The notes under the pieces: generated by a model
What the model saw: the letters and a program-made list of their open reading frames with translations, nothing else
The model's database searches: none
Told to the model about the DNA's origin: nothing
Shown: positions 13,871-19,797 of the stretch, piece after piece
How the letters are laid out: the number at the start of each line of letters is the position of its first letter
Position numbering within the stretch: position 1 is the stretch's first letter
Position numbers and translations under genes: made by a program
Source: an uncultured Clostridium sp.
GTDB taxonomy: Bacteria; Bacillota; Clostridia; TANB77; CAG-508
Reading direction: 5' to 3'
Assembly (NCBI GenBank): GCA_900553985.1
Contig: USFW01000030.1
Location: 1 to 19,970 of the forward strand
DNA length: 19,970 nt

Positions 13871-14971
13871 CTACAATCCCCTAAAAATTTCTCTCAAGGA
13901 ATTTAATTTTTGATTTATTAATTTTTTTTTGTTTCTTAAAATAATTAATTGCTGTTTCCCCTCCTCCGAAAGATTTACACCTCTTAAATTCAGTATTTCA
14001 GCATTAATATTATTTTTTACTCTTTGTAATTTATTTATTTCCTGTTTTGTATTGTACTTCTTAATATCTAACTCACTTCTAATATCAGAGTTATCATTCG
14101 ATTTATTAATCGTTTCTAAAACATTTTTCTTAGAATATCCCTCTTCATAGTAAGCTGATAATAGATGTTTGCAGTTTGGGTGAATAGAATTGTATCCTTG
14201 ATTAAAGCCCGGCACAACTTCGTACAAATACGGATATTTTTTTATCCTTTTATCTATGCTGTATACTCTTCCCTCTGCATATCTTGAACACGTTTCACAA
14301 GTCCAATGATGAGAACTGAATTTTACAAGTTTTGTTCCTGTATCCTTTGAGGCTTGAATACTTGCTGTATTTTTTACCTGTTGAAATGCTGTATTAAGAT
14401 TTAATTTTGCATAAGCTGAAATTGACATTCTTATATTTTTTCCTGATTTTGTCCTTAACTTGAAAAATAAATCATCTTTCAATTTCTTAGTCAAATCTGC
14501 TATAGCTTCACTTTTGGTTTTACCAAATTGTCTTTCTATTATTTCATCTCTTACAGCTTCATTCAGTTGTTTTATGTATTCATTTTCTTCTTTAGTAAAA
14601 AAATCACTAACTTGTTTTCCAATACCTTGTTCAGCTCTTTTAATTTTCTTTGTGAATGTTGTATATAACTTTTCCACATTTTTATTATCTATTTCTGTGA
14701 ACTTTTTATAATCATAATCTGGTTTTTCTCCTGACTGATTTATAATTTTTTCAAATTCATCTATTTTTCTTTTAATATATTCATCATATAAAGATTTTTG
14801 AACTATCCCTTTTTGCTTTCTGATTTCATCATAGGATTTTTTAAGATTATTTAATAATGCTTTCTGATAGTCCACTTTTTTACCCTGTTTTAAAAGTTTC
14901 TCAAATTTTTTTATTAAATTTTCAATAGCTTTTTCATATAAGGAAATTAAATGGCGACTTTCTTTATTCAT
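13871..14971 (-). CDS. Phage minor head protein (minor capsid 2 / MuF-like)
   Basis: 366 aa. Residues 1-170 are coiled coil rich in Lys/Glu. Residues about 195-285 carry the minor-capsid-2 motif set: AYAKLNLNTAFQQVKNTAS, then HHWTCETCSRYAEGRVYSID with a CxxC pair, and GYNSIHPNCKHLLSAYY with the HPNC.H element, probably binding zinc. The C-terminal 80 residues are a further helical region that goes beyond the usual core. In related phages (SPP1 gp7, Mu F) a few copies sit inside the capsid near the portal and aid DNA packaging or ejection. The ATG overlaps the portal stop (TAATG), so translation is coupled. Confidence 0.85.
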   Translation of the reverse strand: MNKESRHLISLYEKAIENLIKKFEKLLKQGKKVDYQKALLNNLKKSYDEIRKQKGIVQKSLYDEYIKRKIDEFEKIINQSGEKPDYDYKKFTEIDNKNVEKLYTTFTKKIKRAEQGIGKQVSDFFTKEENEYIKQLNEAVRDEIIERQFGKTKSEAIADLTKKLKDDLFFKLRTKSGKNIRMSISAYAKLNLNTAFQQVKNTASIQASKDTGTKLVKFSSHHWTCETCSRYAEGRVYSIDKRIKKYPYLYEVVPGFNQGYNSIHPNCKHLLSAYYEEGYSKKNVLETINKSNDNSDIRSELDIKKYNTKQEINKLQRVKNNINAEILNLRGVNLSEEGKQQLIILRNKKKLINQKLNSLREIFRGL

Positions 14972-16422
14972 TAATCAATATCCTCTTCGTTTACTGTATC
15001 GAATATTTGAGTAAACATTTTTTCTTCTGTAGATATTTTTTGAAGTTCTTCTTCTGCTTCCTGTTCTGTATACCCTCTCTTCATCAATACAGTTTTCCTA
15101 GATAAAATCTTATTATTTACTAATAGACTTTCATTTTCAATATTTTCTTTATCTGAAAGAGAAATACCGTCATTGAAAATTATATCCATTGATAAATCTT
15201 GCCCGTTGTTATCTATTGCATATGCTTGTTTATATAAGTAAGTGATTGGTATTCTTAGATTATTAGTTATATCTCTGCACTTATTTAAAGTTGGTGTAAT
15301 AGCTTTTTTAAAGGCTTCTCCTGAAGCTATATTTCCATCTTGTGAAAGTCCTAAAGATATTTCATTCACTCCTAATTGGGAATAAGCATTTTGCATATTT
15401 ATTTTTATATGCTCATATATTGTGGATACATGAGAAGTTGGCGGCTCAATATATCTTGTAGAATTTGCTCCCTCATAACTTCCTGCTCTAAACATAGAGC
15501 CTGATTGCATAACTTCTTCTCCTGTTTCTGGGTCGATGTCTGTAAAATCTTCTGATGTAACTATGCTCGGGTTATTAACCTTATTGAAAAGATAACTGTT
15601 AGAAGTTAATCTGATAACTATTTCAAGAATAGTTGTTTCCAATCCGTCTAAAATAGGTGCTCCATACAGTGCATTATCTTTGTCATCTTCAAGCCCTTTA
15701 ACATGGTGCATACTGCATTCTTTTAAACCTGTAACTATTTCTTCAACATCATTTTTTAATATTGAGTTGTTGTATTTAAAAACTTTTCCATCAAGTTGAT
15801 AAATCTCAACATAGTTATATTCTTTTTTAGTTATTGGATTTGTTTTCTTGCAGTAATAAACGTATGCTCCAGCTTCTGTTTCGTTATAAGTATCTGGGAT
15901 AACAATAACATATTCAGCAGGTATTAAAATCACATCTGATTTTTCATTATTTTTTTCAACTTTGAAAAAAGCATTACCAACTGACAGCATTTCTTGAATA
16001 ATTTTCTTTTCTTTATTGTGAATATTTTCTCTTACTTCAAATTCCTTTACCCATTCTTTCTCAGTATCTCCTACATCAATTTCAGGTTTAACACCAACAG
16101 AATAAGTTTTAAGGGTGTTTATTGCCGATTTTGGTAATGTACTTTCAACAATAATATCTCTTATAGACAAATCACTACTTATATATCTACAACTTCCATT
16201 TTGGTCTATATGAGGTATTTTTATATCACCAGACGGCTCTAACCATCTTCTAACCTCATCTTGAAGTCTTAAATTTTTTACAATTCTATTTGAATAATGC
16301 TCTCCAACTTTATTTTCATAAAATTTTCTAAATTTTTTATATTTAGCAACCATTGTAGAATGATTATTAATATATTCATCAATATTTTGTATTATTTCTT
16401 CATGGGTTAAAATATCTCTCAC
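14971..16422 (-). CDS. Phage portal protein (SPP1 gp6-like)
   Basis: 483 aa, typical size. Shows portal-type features: an N-terminal HEEIIQNIDEYINNH helix, then RKFYENKVGEHYSNRIVKNL. A wing region carries IIQEMLSVGNAFFKVEKN, which matches the 'l.GnaY' portal motif, and EYVIVIPDTYNETEAGAYVYY. The stem region has LGVNEISLGLSQDGNIASGEA. A Glu-rich C-terminal region ends in TEQEAEEELQKISTEE. Twelve copies form the vertex channel for DNA. The start is unclear: the only in-frame standard start before the conserved N-terminus is GTG at 16422, which overlaps the AGGAGG site itself; ATT at 16413 has ideal spacing. A 76-bp gap separates it from the large terminase gene, holding a 10-bp direct repeat and no other gene. 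Confidence 0.9.
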   Translation of the reverse strand: MRDILTHEEIIQNIDEYINNHSTMVAKYKKFRKFYENKVGEHYSNRIVKNLRLQDEVRRWLEPSGDIKIPHIDQNGSCRYISSDLSIRDIIVESTLPKSAINTLKTYSVGVKPEIDVGDTEKEWVKEFEVRENIHNKEKKIIQEMLSVGNAFFKVEKNNEKSDVILIPAEYVIVIPDTYNETEAGAYVYYCKKTNPITKKEYNYVEIYQLDGKVFKYNNSILKNDVEEIVTGLKECSMHHVKGLEDDKDNALYGAPILDGLETTILEIVIRLTSNSYLFNKVNNPSIVTSEDFTDIDPETGEEVMQSGSMFRAGSYEGANSTRYIEPPTSHVSTIYEHIKINMQNAYSQLGVNEISLGLSQDGNIASGEAFKKAITPTLNKCRDITNNLRIPITYLYKQAYAIDNNGQDLSMDIIFNDGISLSDKENIENESLLVNNKILSRKTVLMKRGYTEQEAEEELQKISTEEKMFTQIFDTVNEEDID

Positions 16423-16498
16423 CTCCTAAAATTTTATATATACTTTACATTTTTGAGTATATACACAGTAATTTTTAGCATTTTTGTTTAATATCACT

Positions 16499-17737
16499 TT
16501 ACATTCTGCGAGGTTTAATTCTAATTCCTGCTCCACCAAGTTTATATTCAGAGAACAAAGCATATCTTAAAGCATCTAAAACGTCATCATTTTCTTTTTT
16601 TACATCTTCTTTTCCTAATTTGTCATTCCATGTATATAAATACATTTCTTGCAAGCCTTTTTTGAATTTATCTTTTAAAAAAAATAATTTGTTTTGTTTT
16701 AAAAGACTTCCTATTCTTTCTATCCCCTCTACAACAGATTTTTCTCCGTTTCTTGCATTTACATTAGGACTTTGTCTCAGTTTGCTTATATGCTCAGGTC
16801 TTGCAGTATCACAATAGAATGTAATTCCATAGTATTTACTTTGTAATTCAAGTGCTTTTTCTTTCCACCAATCTATGTATTTATGCTGTTCAGCTACTTC
16901 TTCAACTAGATAATAATTTCCACTACTACATTTTGCTACTACAACAATACTTCCATAGTGTTCAAAACCAAAGTCTATACCACCGATATATCTAACTATC
17001 TTTTCATCATCTGGTATTTTATTTAACAAATGTATTTTAGGGTTAAAATCTCTGTACACTATTCCCTCGGCAGCTACCCACATTCCTAAAACGTCTCTAT
17101 CAAAAAACATTCCACTTGGAGTTGCTTTTTCAATACTTTCTACATAATCATCTGGCAAAAATGTATTATCATATAACGTAAAATCAAATGCTTTTATATT
17201 TAATCTTCCATTATTCAATTTCTGCCCGCTTTTATCTATGTAGTCAGTCTTTACAGGGTGCATTGGGTTTTCTGGGTTTGTATCTATAAAAATTCTAGCT
17301 CCCTCATAAGAACAACGGGAGATAACTTCTTTGATGAAAGTATCATGTAGGGCTGTTCCCTCATTTAAAAATGCTCCTGCTGACGTAAAACCTCTTACTG
17401 CTTTCCAACTATCAGCATTACTTCCACCGAAACAATAAATCATATTTCCCCAGAGTTCAAAACCTTGTTCTTTATTTAGTTTTATATCCATTCCCAGCAT
17501 ATCCTCAAGGTCATTCAAAATATTTCTTCTTATAGTTGCACTCGTTGCTCCACCTATAATAAAAGATACACCTTTATCTTTATATGCTCTCATATGTTTT
17601 AGAAAAGCTATATCCATGATGTAAGTTTTACCTGCTCTTTTTGCCCCACTTGCAAGAAGTATTTTAGGTTTATCATGTACACTACATGAAAGAAGCTCTA
17701 TTTGTTTTTCAGTAAACATTTCTTTTATATCTGCCAT
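16499..17737 (-). CDS. terL: Terminase large subunit (PBSX/TIGR01547-like)
   Basis: 412 aa. N-terminal ATPase: Walker A around residues 28-40 (LASGAKRAGKTY), and a Walker B-like acid pair in GAFLNEGTAL (about residue 134). C-terminal RNase H-type nuclease: first Asp in IGGIDFGFEHYGSIV (about residue 250), second acidic region in FYCDTARPEH (about residue 306), and final DDVLDALRYALFSEY (about residue 390). The motor pumps DNA into the procapsid through the portal and cuts the concatemer. The ATG overlaps the last base of the small terminase stop (TAATG), indicating coupled translation. Motifs are complete, so the enzyme is probably active. Confidence 0.95.
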   Translation of the reverse strand: MADIKEMFTEKQIELLSCSVHDKPKILLASGAKRAGKTYIMDIAFLKHMRAYKDKGVSFIIGGATSATIRRNILNDLEDMLGMDIKLNKEQGFELWGNMIYCFGGSNADSWKAVRGFTSAGAFLNEGTALHDTFIKEVISRCSYEGARIFIDTNPENPMHPVKTDYIDKSGQKLNNGRLNIKAFDFTLYDNTFLPDDYVESIEKATPSGMFFDRDVLGMWVAAEGIVYRDFNPKIHLLNKIPDDEKIVRYIGGIDFGFEHYGSIVVVAKCSSGNYYLVEEVAEQHKYIDWWKEKALELQSKYYGITFYCDTARPEHISKLRQSPNVNARNGEKSVVEGIERIGSLLKQNKLFFLKDKFKKGLQEMYLYTWNDKLGKEDVKKENDDVLDALRYALFSEYKLGGAGIRIKPRRM

Positions 17738-18354
17738 TATAAGAACTCCTCTAACTTATCTAAGAATGAGCCTGTTTTATCTTTTTTCTTATTAGGAGAA
17801 TTTGCTTTCAATTTCTCAAATTCTAACTTCTCAAGTTTATCTATTCTATCTAATTCAAATATTAATTGTTCTATCTCTTCAGAAAGTTTTATTTTTTCAA
17901 AGGTAGCTTTTCCAACATATCCAGCATTTATTTCTTCTTCAACAGAATATAAAGCTTCTTCGTTAAGAGAGAGCCTTTTTAGTTTATTTGCTCTTATTCT
18001 TTCTCTCATCTGTTCACGGAATGATTTCAAATACTCAAGCTGTGATTGTTGAAGATTTTCGTTAACACTTAATCTTTTAACACTGCTTGGGTGCAGTTCG
18101 GTTTGGTTCGCTACTTCACTTATAGTTGCCCCCTCTTCAATCATAACTCTTGCTATTTCTTTCTTTTTCTTTGTGTGCATACTTTTTTCATTTTGTGTGC
18201 ATACACTCGTTTTTTTTTCTGCACCCTCTCTTGTCCAACTGTATCTCTGTTTCCAAGACTTAACGGTGTTAATAGTTACTCCATATTTATCAGCTATATC
18301 TTTGTATTTCATTCCGTTTTTATAATCTTTTTCTGCTAATTCATATTTATTCAC
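17737..18354 (-). CDS. terS: Terminase small subunit
   Basis: 205 aa. N-terminal helix-turn-helix (AEKDYKNGMKYKDIADKYGV, then TINTVKSWKQRYSW) typical of small terminases that recognise the packaging site. A second HTH-like segment is visible (ARVMIEEGATISEVANQTEL, HPSSVKRL). The rest is charged coiled coil, expected for ring assembly, ending in KKDKTGSFLDKLEEFL. The start is GTG at 18354; AGGAGG at about 18371-18366 is 11 bases away from it but 7 from an ATG at 18359 that opens only a three-codon frame (Met-Ser-Glu-stop) overlapping the GTG. First gene of the late operon after the leader terminator at 18381-18446. Confidence 0.9.
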   Translation of the reverse strand: MNKYELAEKDYKNGMKYKDIADKYGVTINTVKSWKQRYSWTREGAEKKTSVCTQNEKSMHTKKKKEIARVMIEEGATISEVANQTELHPSSVKRLSVNENLQQSQLEYLKSFREQMRERIRANKLKRLSLNEEALYSVEEEINAGYVGKATFEKIKLSEEIEQLIFELDRIDKLEKLEFEKLKANSPNKKKDKTGSFLDKLEEFL

Positions 18355-18380
18355 TCATTTTTACACCTCCTAGTCTTAAA

Positions 18381-18446
18381 AAATAAAAAAGGCGGGTAGT
18401 TCAAAAATATTAGATTTCTCTAATAAATTAATGAACTATCCCACCA
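18381..18446 (-). terminator. Strong intrinsic terminator in the late-operon leader
   Basis: On the minus strand a long hairpin runs from 18445 to 18391. The lower stem is 6 bp of GC (GGTGGG with CCCGCC, one wobble), followed by a bulged A. A 7-bp TAGTTCA/TGAACTA stem comes next, then a short internal loop and a 7-bp TATTAGA/TCTAATA stem capped by a GAAA tetraloop. Then TTTTTTATTT follows at 18390-18381. The orientation is clearly leftward. It sits about 110 bases after the promoter 18559-18587 and 27 bases before the small terminase gene. Confidence 0.9.
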
Positions 18447-18540
18447 TTACGGTCGCAAGATAATTGCTATTATTTTTACAATGATGATTGTTTAGTTTGG
18501 CAGAGCCAGTTATACCACTCGCAACTCTATCCTCAATCAT
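18436..18540 (-). CDS. 34-aa leader micropeptide upstream of the terminase operon (unidentified)
   Basis: A 35-codon frame from ATG at 18540 to TAG at 18438-18436, closed upstream by an in-frame TAA. It starts only about 12 bases after the expected transcription start, with a weak AGAAAG in front. The peptide starts MIEDRVASGITGSAKLNNHH and ends CKNNSNYLATVMVG: polar in the middle, no signal or membrane segment. I cannot name a family, although the C-terminus looks like a patterned phage microprotein rather than noise. Its last codons and stop lie in the 5' arm of the terminator hairpin, so a ribosome finishing translation would hinder the hairpin. It could be a leader peptide controlling readthrough, a true small protein, or chance. 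Confidence 0.45.
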   Translation of the reverse strand: MIEDRVASGITGSAKLNNHHCKNNSNYLATVMVG

Positions 18541-18558
18541 TTATTACTTTCTGAATAT

Positions 18559-18587
18559 ATTATATCGTTTTTACCTTTATTTATCAA
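18559..18587 (-). promoter_or_regulatory. Consensus sigma70 promoter upstream of the late operon
   Basis: Minus strand TTGATA (18587-18582), exactly 17 bp, TATAAT (18564-18559): five of six and six of six matches. It lies 17 bp after the stop of the Xre gene and drives the leader that ends at 18381. A promoter this close to consensus should work with host RNA polymerase without an activator, so control of the late genes would have to act at the downstream terminator or through a repressor. Confidence 0.8.
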
Positions 18588-18603
18588 TGCTTTTTATAAA
18601 ATT

Positions 18604-18825
18604 TTAGTCATCTACTATTATTATTTTCTTTCCCATAGGCTCTAATAATTTTAATAGAGTTTCTATGTTTGGGCATGAAGTCCCGTTCTCTGTTCTTGCA
18701 ATAACAGGCTGTTTTACTCCACTCTTTTCTTCTAATTCCTTTTGTGTCATTCCACTTTCAAGCCTTGCCCTTGTAATGCAGTGAGCAAGTTCTAATTTTT
18801 TATCTTCAATACTCATACCAATCAC
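18604..18825 (-). CDS. Xre-family HTH regulator (antitoxin-like)
   Basis: About 70-73 aa, a nearly pure HTH_3/Xre domain: LAHCITRARLESGMTQKELE (helices 1-2), EKSGVKQPVIARTENGTSCP (recognition helix), NIETLLKLLEPMGKKIIIVDD to the end. The C-terminal 'lL..lG..l.i' tail is common in antitoxin-type Xre proteins. Start: GTG at 18825 overlaps the DUF2442 stop (GTGA); ATG at 18816 is an alternative. It is the third gene of the DUF4160-DUF2442-Xre operon and is the likely DNA-binding component acting on the palindrome at 19385-19402. It could instead be a lone phage regulator, but overlap with DUF2442 argues for a shared module. Confidence 0.85.
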   Translation of the reverse strand: MIGMSIEDKKLELAHCITRARLESGMTQKELEEKSGVKQPVIARTENGTSCPNIETLLKLLEPMGKKIIIVDD

Positions 18826-19064
18826 ACACCATTATAATAAAGCTCGTCACATGATAAATCAATGTCATCATTCCAACTAATACCATAACCGCCGGCATCA
18901 ACCTTTACCTGTTGGAATAGTCCATTAATATAAATTAAATCTTTAAAGACTTGCCATTTATCAAATAAAGGTTTTACATCATATTCTTTAATTTCTCCAT
19001 TTTGAAAAGTAACTAATAATTTGTATTTTTCTAAAGGTTTTACATCTTGCACTTTATAAAACAT
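18822..19064 (-). CDS. DUF2442 protein (accessory/antitoxin-like)
   Basis: 80 aa. Matches the DUF2442 pattern: VQDVKPLEKYKLLVTFQNGE (two strands), then IKEYDVKPLFDKWQVFKDL, the conserved F..V.VD..G.GI.W.DDIDL block (FQQVKVDAGGYGISWNDDID), and the final LSCDELYYNGV. Function of the family is not established; it is repeatedly found beside DUF4160 and HTH genes, and such pairs are often listed as putative toxin-antitoxin systems. ATG at 19064 has GAGGGGG about 6 bases upstream. It overlaps the Xre gene by 4 bases and follows DUF4160 by 30 bases, so the three genes are expected to be co-expressed. Confidence 0.9.
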   Translation of the reverse strand: MFYKVQDVKPLEKYKLLVTFQNGEIKEYDVKPLFDKWQVFKDLIYINGLFQQVKVDAGGYGISWNDDIDLSCDELYYNGV

Positions 19065-19094
19065 ATATACCCCCTCTTCTAAGAACTCCCACCT

Positions 19095-19349
19095 TTATTT
19101 TAAAGGCGGAAGTTTTATAAATTCTTGAGTGTCCCATATCTTCATTAATTCTTCTTTGTGTTCTGTTCCCCATTCTTTAATCATTTCAAGGGCTTTATTT
19201 GGTAGGTCTCCCTCTAACATTTCCATAGTTTGTATATCTATTAGTCCAATATACTCACCATATACTACATGGAAGTGTGGCGGATTGTGTTCTGCTTGTC
19301 TGAAATACATTTTAATTATCATTCCGTAAAATCTAGCTATGACTGGCAT
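19095..19349 (-). CDS. DUF4160 protein (toxin-like partner of DUF2442)
   Basis: 84 aa from ATG at 19349. Family hallmarks: the MPVIARFYGMIIKMYF start, EHNPPHFHVVYGEYIGLIDI (the HxPPHFHv.YG.y signature), and GDLPNKALEMIKEWGTEHKEELMKIW. The usual members begin MP..., and the site AGGTG lies 9 bases before this ATG; the in-frame GTG at 19361 lies inside the ribosome binding site and is rejected. The paired His residues suggest a metal- or nucleic-acid-related activity, but no function is established. First gene of an operon with its own consensus promoter and palindromic operator-like site. Assignment to the family is firm; toxin role is inference from context. Confidence 0.9.
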   Translation of the reverse strand: MPVIARFYGMIIKMYFRQAEHNPPHFHVVYGEYIGLIDIQTMEMLEGDLPNKALEMIKEWGTEHKEELMKIWDTQEFIKLPPLK

Positions 19350-19382
19350 AAGTATAATCACCTCATTATTTTTTATATTTGT

Positions 19383-19411
19383 ATTATAACTTTAAAGTTA
19401 TAAAAAGTCAA
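19383..19411 (-). promoter_or_regulatory. Consensus promoter with 18-bp palindromic operator of the DUF4160-DUF2442-Xre operon
   Basis: Minus strand TTGACT (19411-19406), 17-bp spacer, TATAAT (19388-19383). A perfect 18-bp palindrome TATAACTTTAAAGTTATA (19385-19402) covers most of the spacer and part of the -10 box. A dimeric HTH protein bound there would block RNA polymerase, so autoregulation by the Xre protein of this operon is the simplest reading. Confidence 0.8.
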
Positions 19412-19430
19412 CTTTTTTTACTTATTTTAA

Positions 19431-19463
19431 ATAAAAAAGCCAAGTAATGATAAATTACTCAGC
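19431..19463 (-). terminator. Intrinsic terminator closing the RusA / zinc ribbon / 53-aa unit
   Basis: Minus strand stem 19463-19454 with 19448-19439 (10 bp, two G-U wobbles), loop of 5, followed by TTTTTTATTT (19438 and below). It includes the stop codon of the 53-aa gene. On the plus strand the wobbles become mismatches but AACTTTTTTT follows, so weak bidirectional action is possible. It separates the early unit from the DUF4160 operon promoter 20 bp further on. Confidence 0.8.
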
Positions 19464-19616
19464 AACTTTTTTTATATCTTCTAAATTAATTTTATCCTCT
19501 ACAAATGCAGATTCTATTGTATTTTTTTTACTTATCTTTATTCTTAAAACTTTTCCTTTAAATTTTCCTTTTTTTATCTGCTCTGCTAGTATATCTGCTT
19601 CATGTTTTTTTATCAT
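19455..19616 (-). CDS. Small hypothetical phage protein (53 aa)
   Basis: 53 aa, Lys/Glu-rich: starts MIKKHEADILAEQIKKGKFK, continues with a short strand-like VLRIKISKKNTIESAFVED, ends with a helix (INLEDIKKVAE). No membrane segment, Cys pair or recognised motif. Its ATG overlaps the stop of the zinc-ribbon gene by 4 bases (ATGA), so it is translated by coupling, and its stop lies inside the terminator stem at 19431-19463. Coupling to a real gene and the precise terminator support that it is expressed. Function unknown; possibly a small partner of the zinc-ribbon protein. Confidence 0.7.
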   Translation of the reverse strand: MIKKHEADILAEQIKKGKFKGKVLRIKISKKNTIESAFVEDKINLEDIKKVAE

Positions 19617-19795
19617 TCGCTTTCCCTCTTTTTACTTGAATAAAATATATTTGCTTTAAAAAGAAATTCTTTTCCACAATTTTCACATTCAGTTTCTGTG
19701 TATGTTATAGAGTAAACTTCAATATTTCTAATTCCTCTTTCCTGTCTTGCTCCACAGTGTGGACAAACAATCTCTGTTGTCATTTTAGTTCTCAT
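19613..19795 (-). CDS. Zinc-ribbon microprotein (hypothetical phage protein)
   Basis: 60 aa. Two CxxC knuckles: CPHC at residues 11-14 and CENC at residues 37-40, separated by a strand-rich stretch (RGIRNIEVYSITYTETE), a classical zinc ribbon. Ends with KANIFYSSKKRESE. ATG at 19795 with GAGGAG about 8 bases upstream, chosen over the internal ATG at 19783. It is 2 bases after the RusA-like stop and overlaps the 53-aa gene by 4 bases. Similar small ribbons are common in phage early regions, where they may bind nucleic acid or host polymerase; no specific role can be claimed. A regulator of late transcription is one possibility given its place before the late region, but nothing in the sequence shows it. 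Confidence 0.75.
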   Translation of the reverse strand: MRTKMTTEIVCPHCGARQERGIRNIEVYSITYTETECENCGKEFLFKANIFYSSKKRESE

Positions 19796-19797
19796 TT

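Larger units (their letters stand above)
18381..18552 (-). ncRNA. Predicted short leader transcript before the late genes (unidentified, about 170 nt)
   Basis: A transcript from the consensus promoter would start near 18552 and end at the terminator near 18381. Possible internal folding: ATGATTG (18540-18534) can pair with CAATCAT (18490-18484), and TGGC-TCT-GCCA (18508-18498) can form a hairpin. I do not recognise an Rfam-type class. The same RNA carries a 34-codon ORF, so it may be a leader mRNA rather than a non-coding RNA. Layout resembles lambda PR'-6S RNA-tR', upstream of late genes. Confidence 0.5.

Noticed and set aside
18391..18446. Stem-rich segment as a possible tRNA or tRNA-like element
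   Set aside because: There is no T-loop, anticodon arm or acceptor geometry; it is a long single hairpin followed by a T-run, that is, a terminator.
19350..19361. GTG at 19361 as start of the DUF4160 gene
   Set aside because: It lies within the ribosome binding site itself; the ATG at 19349 has correct spacing and gives the family-typical MP start.
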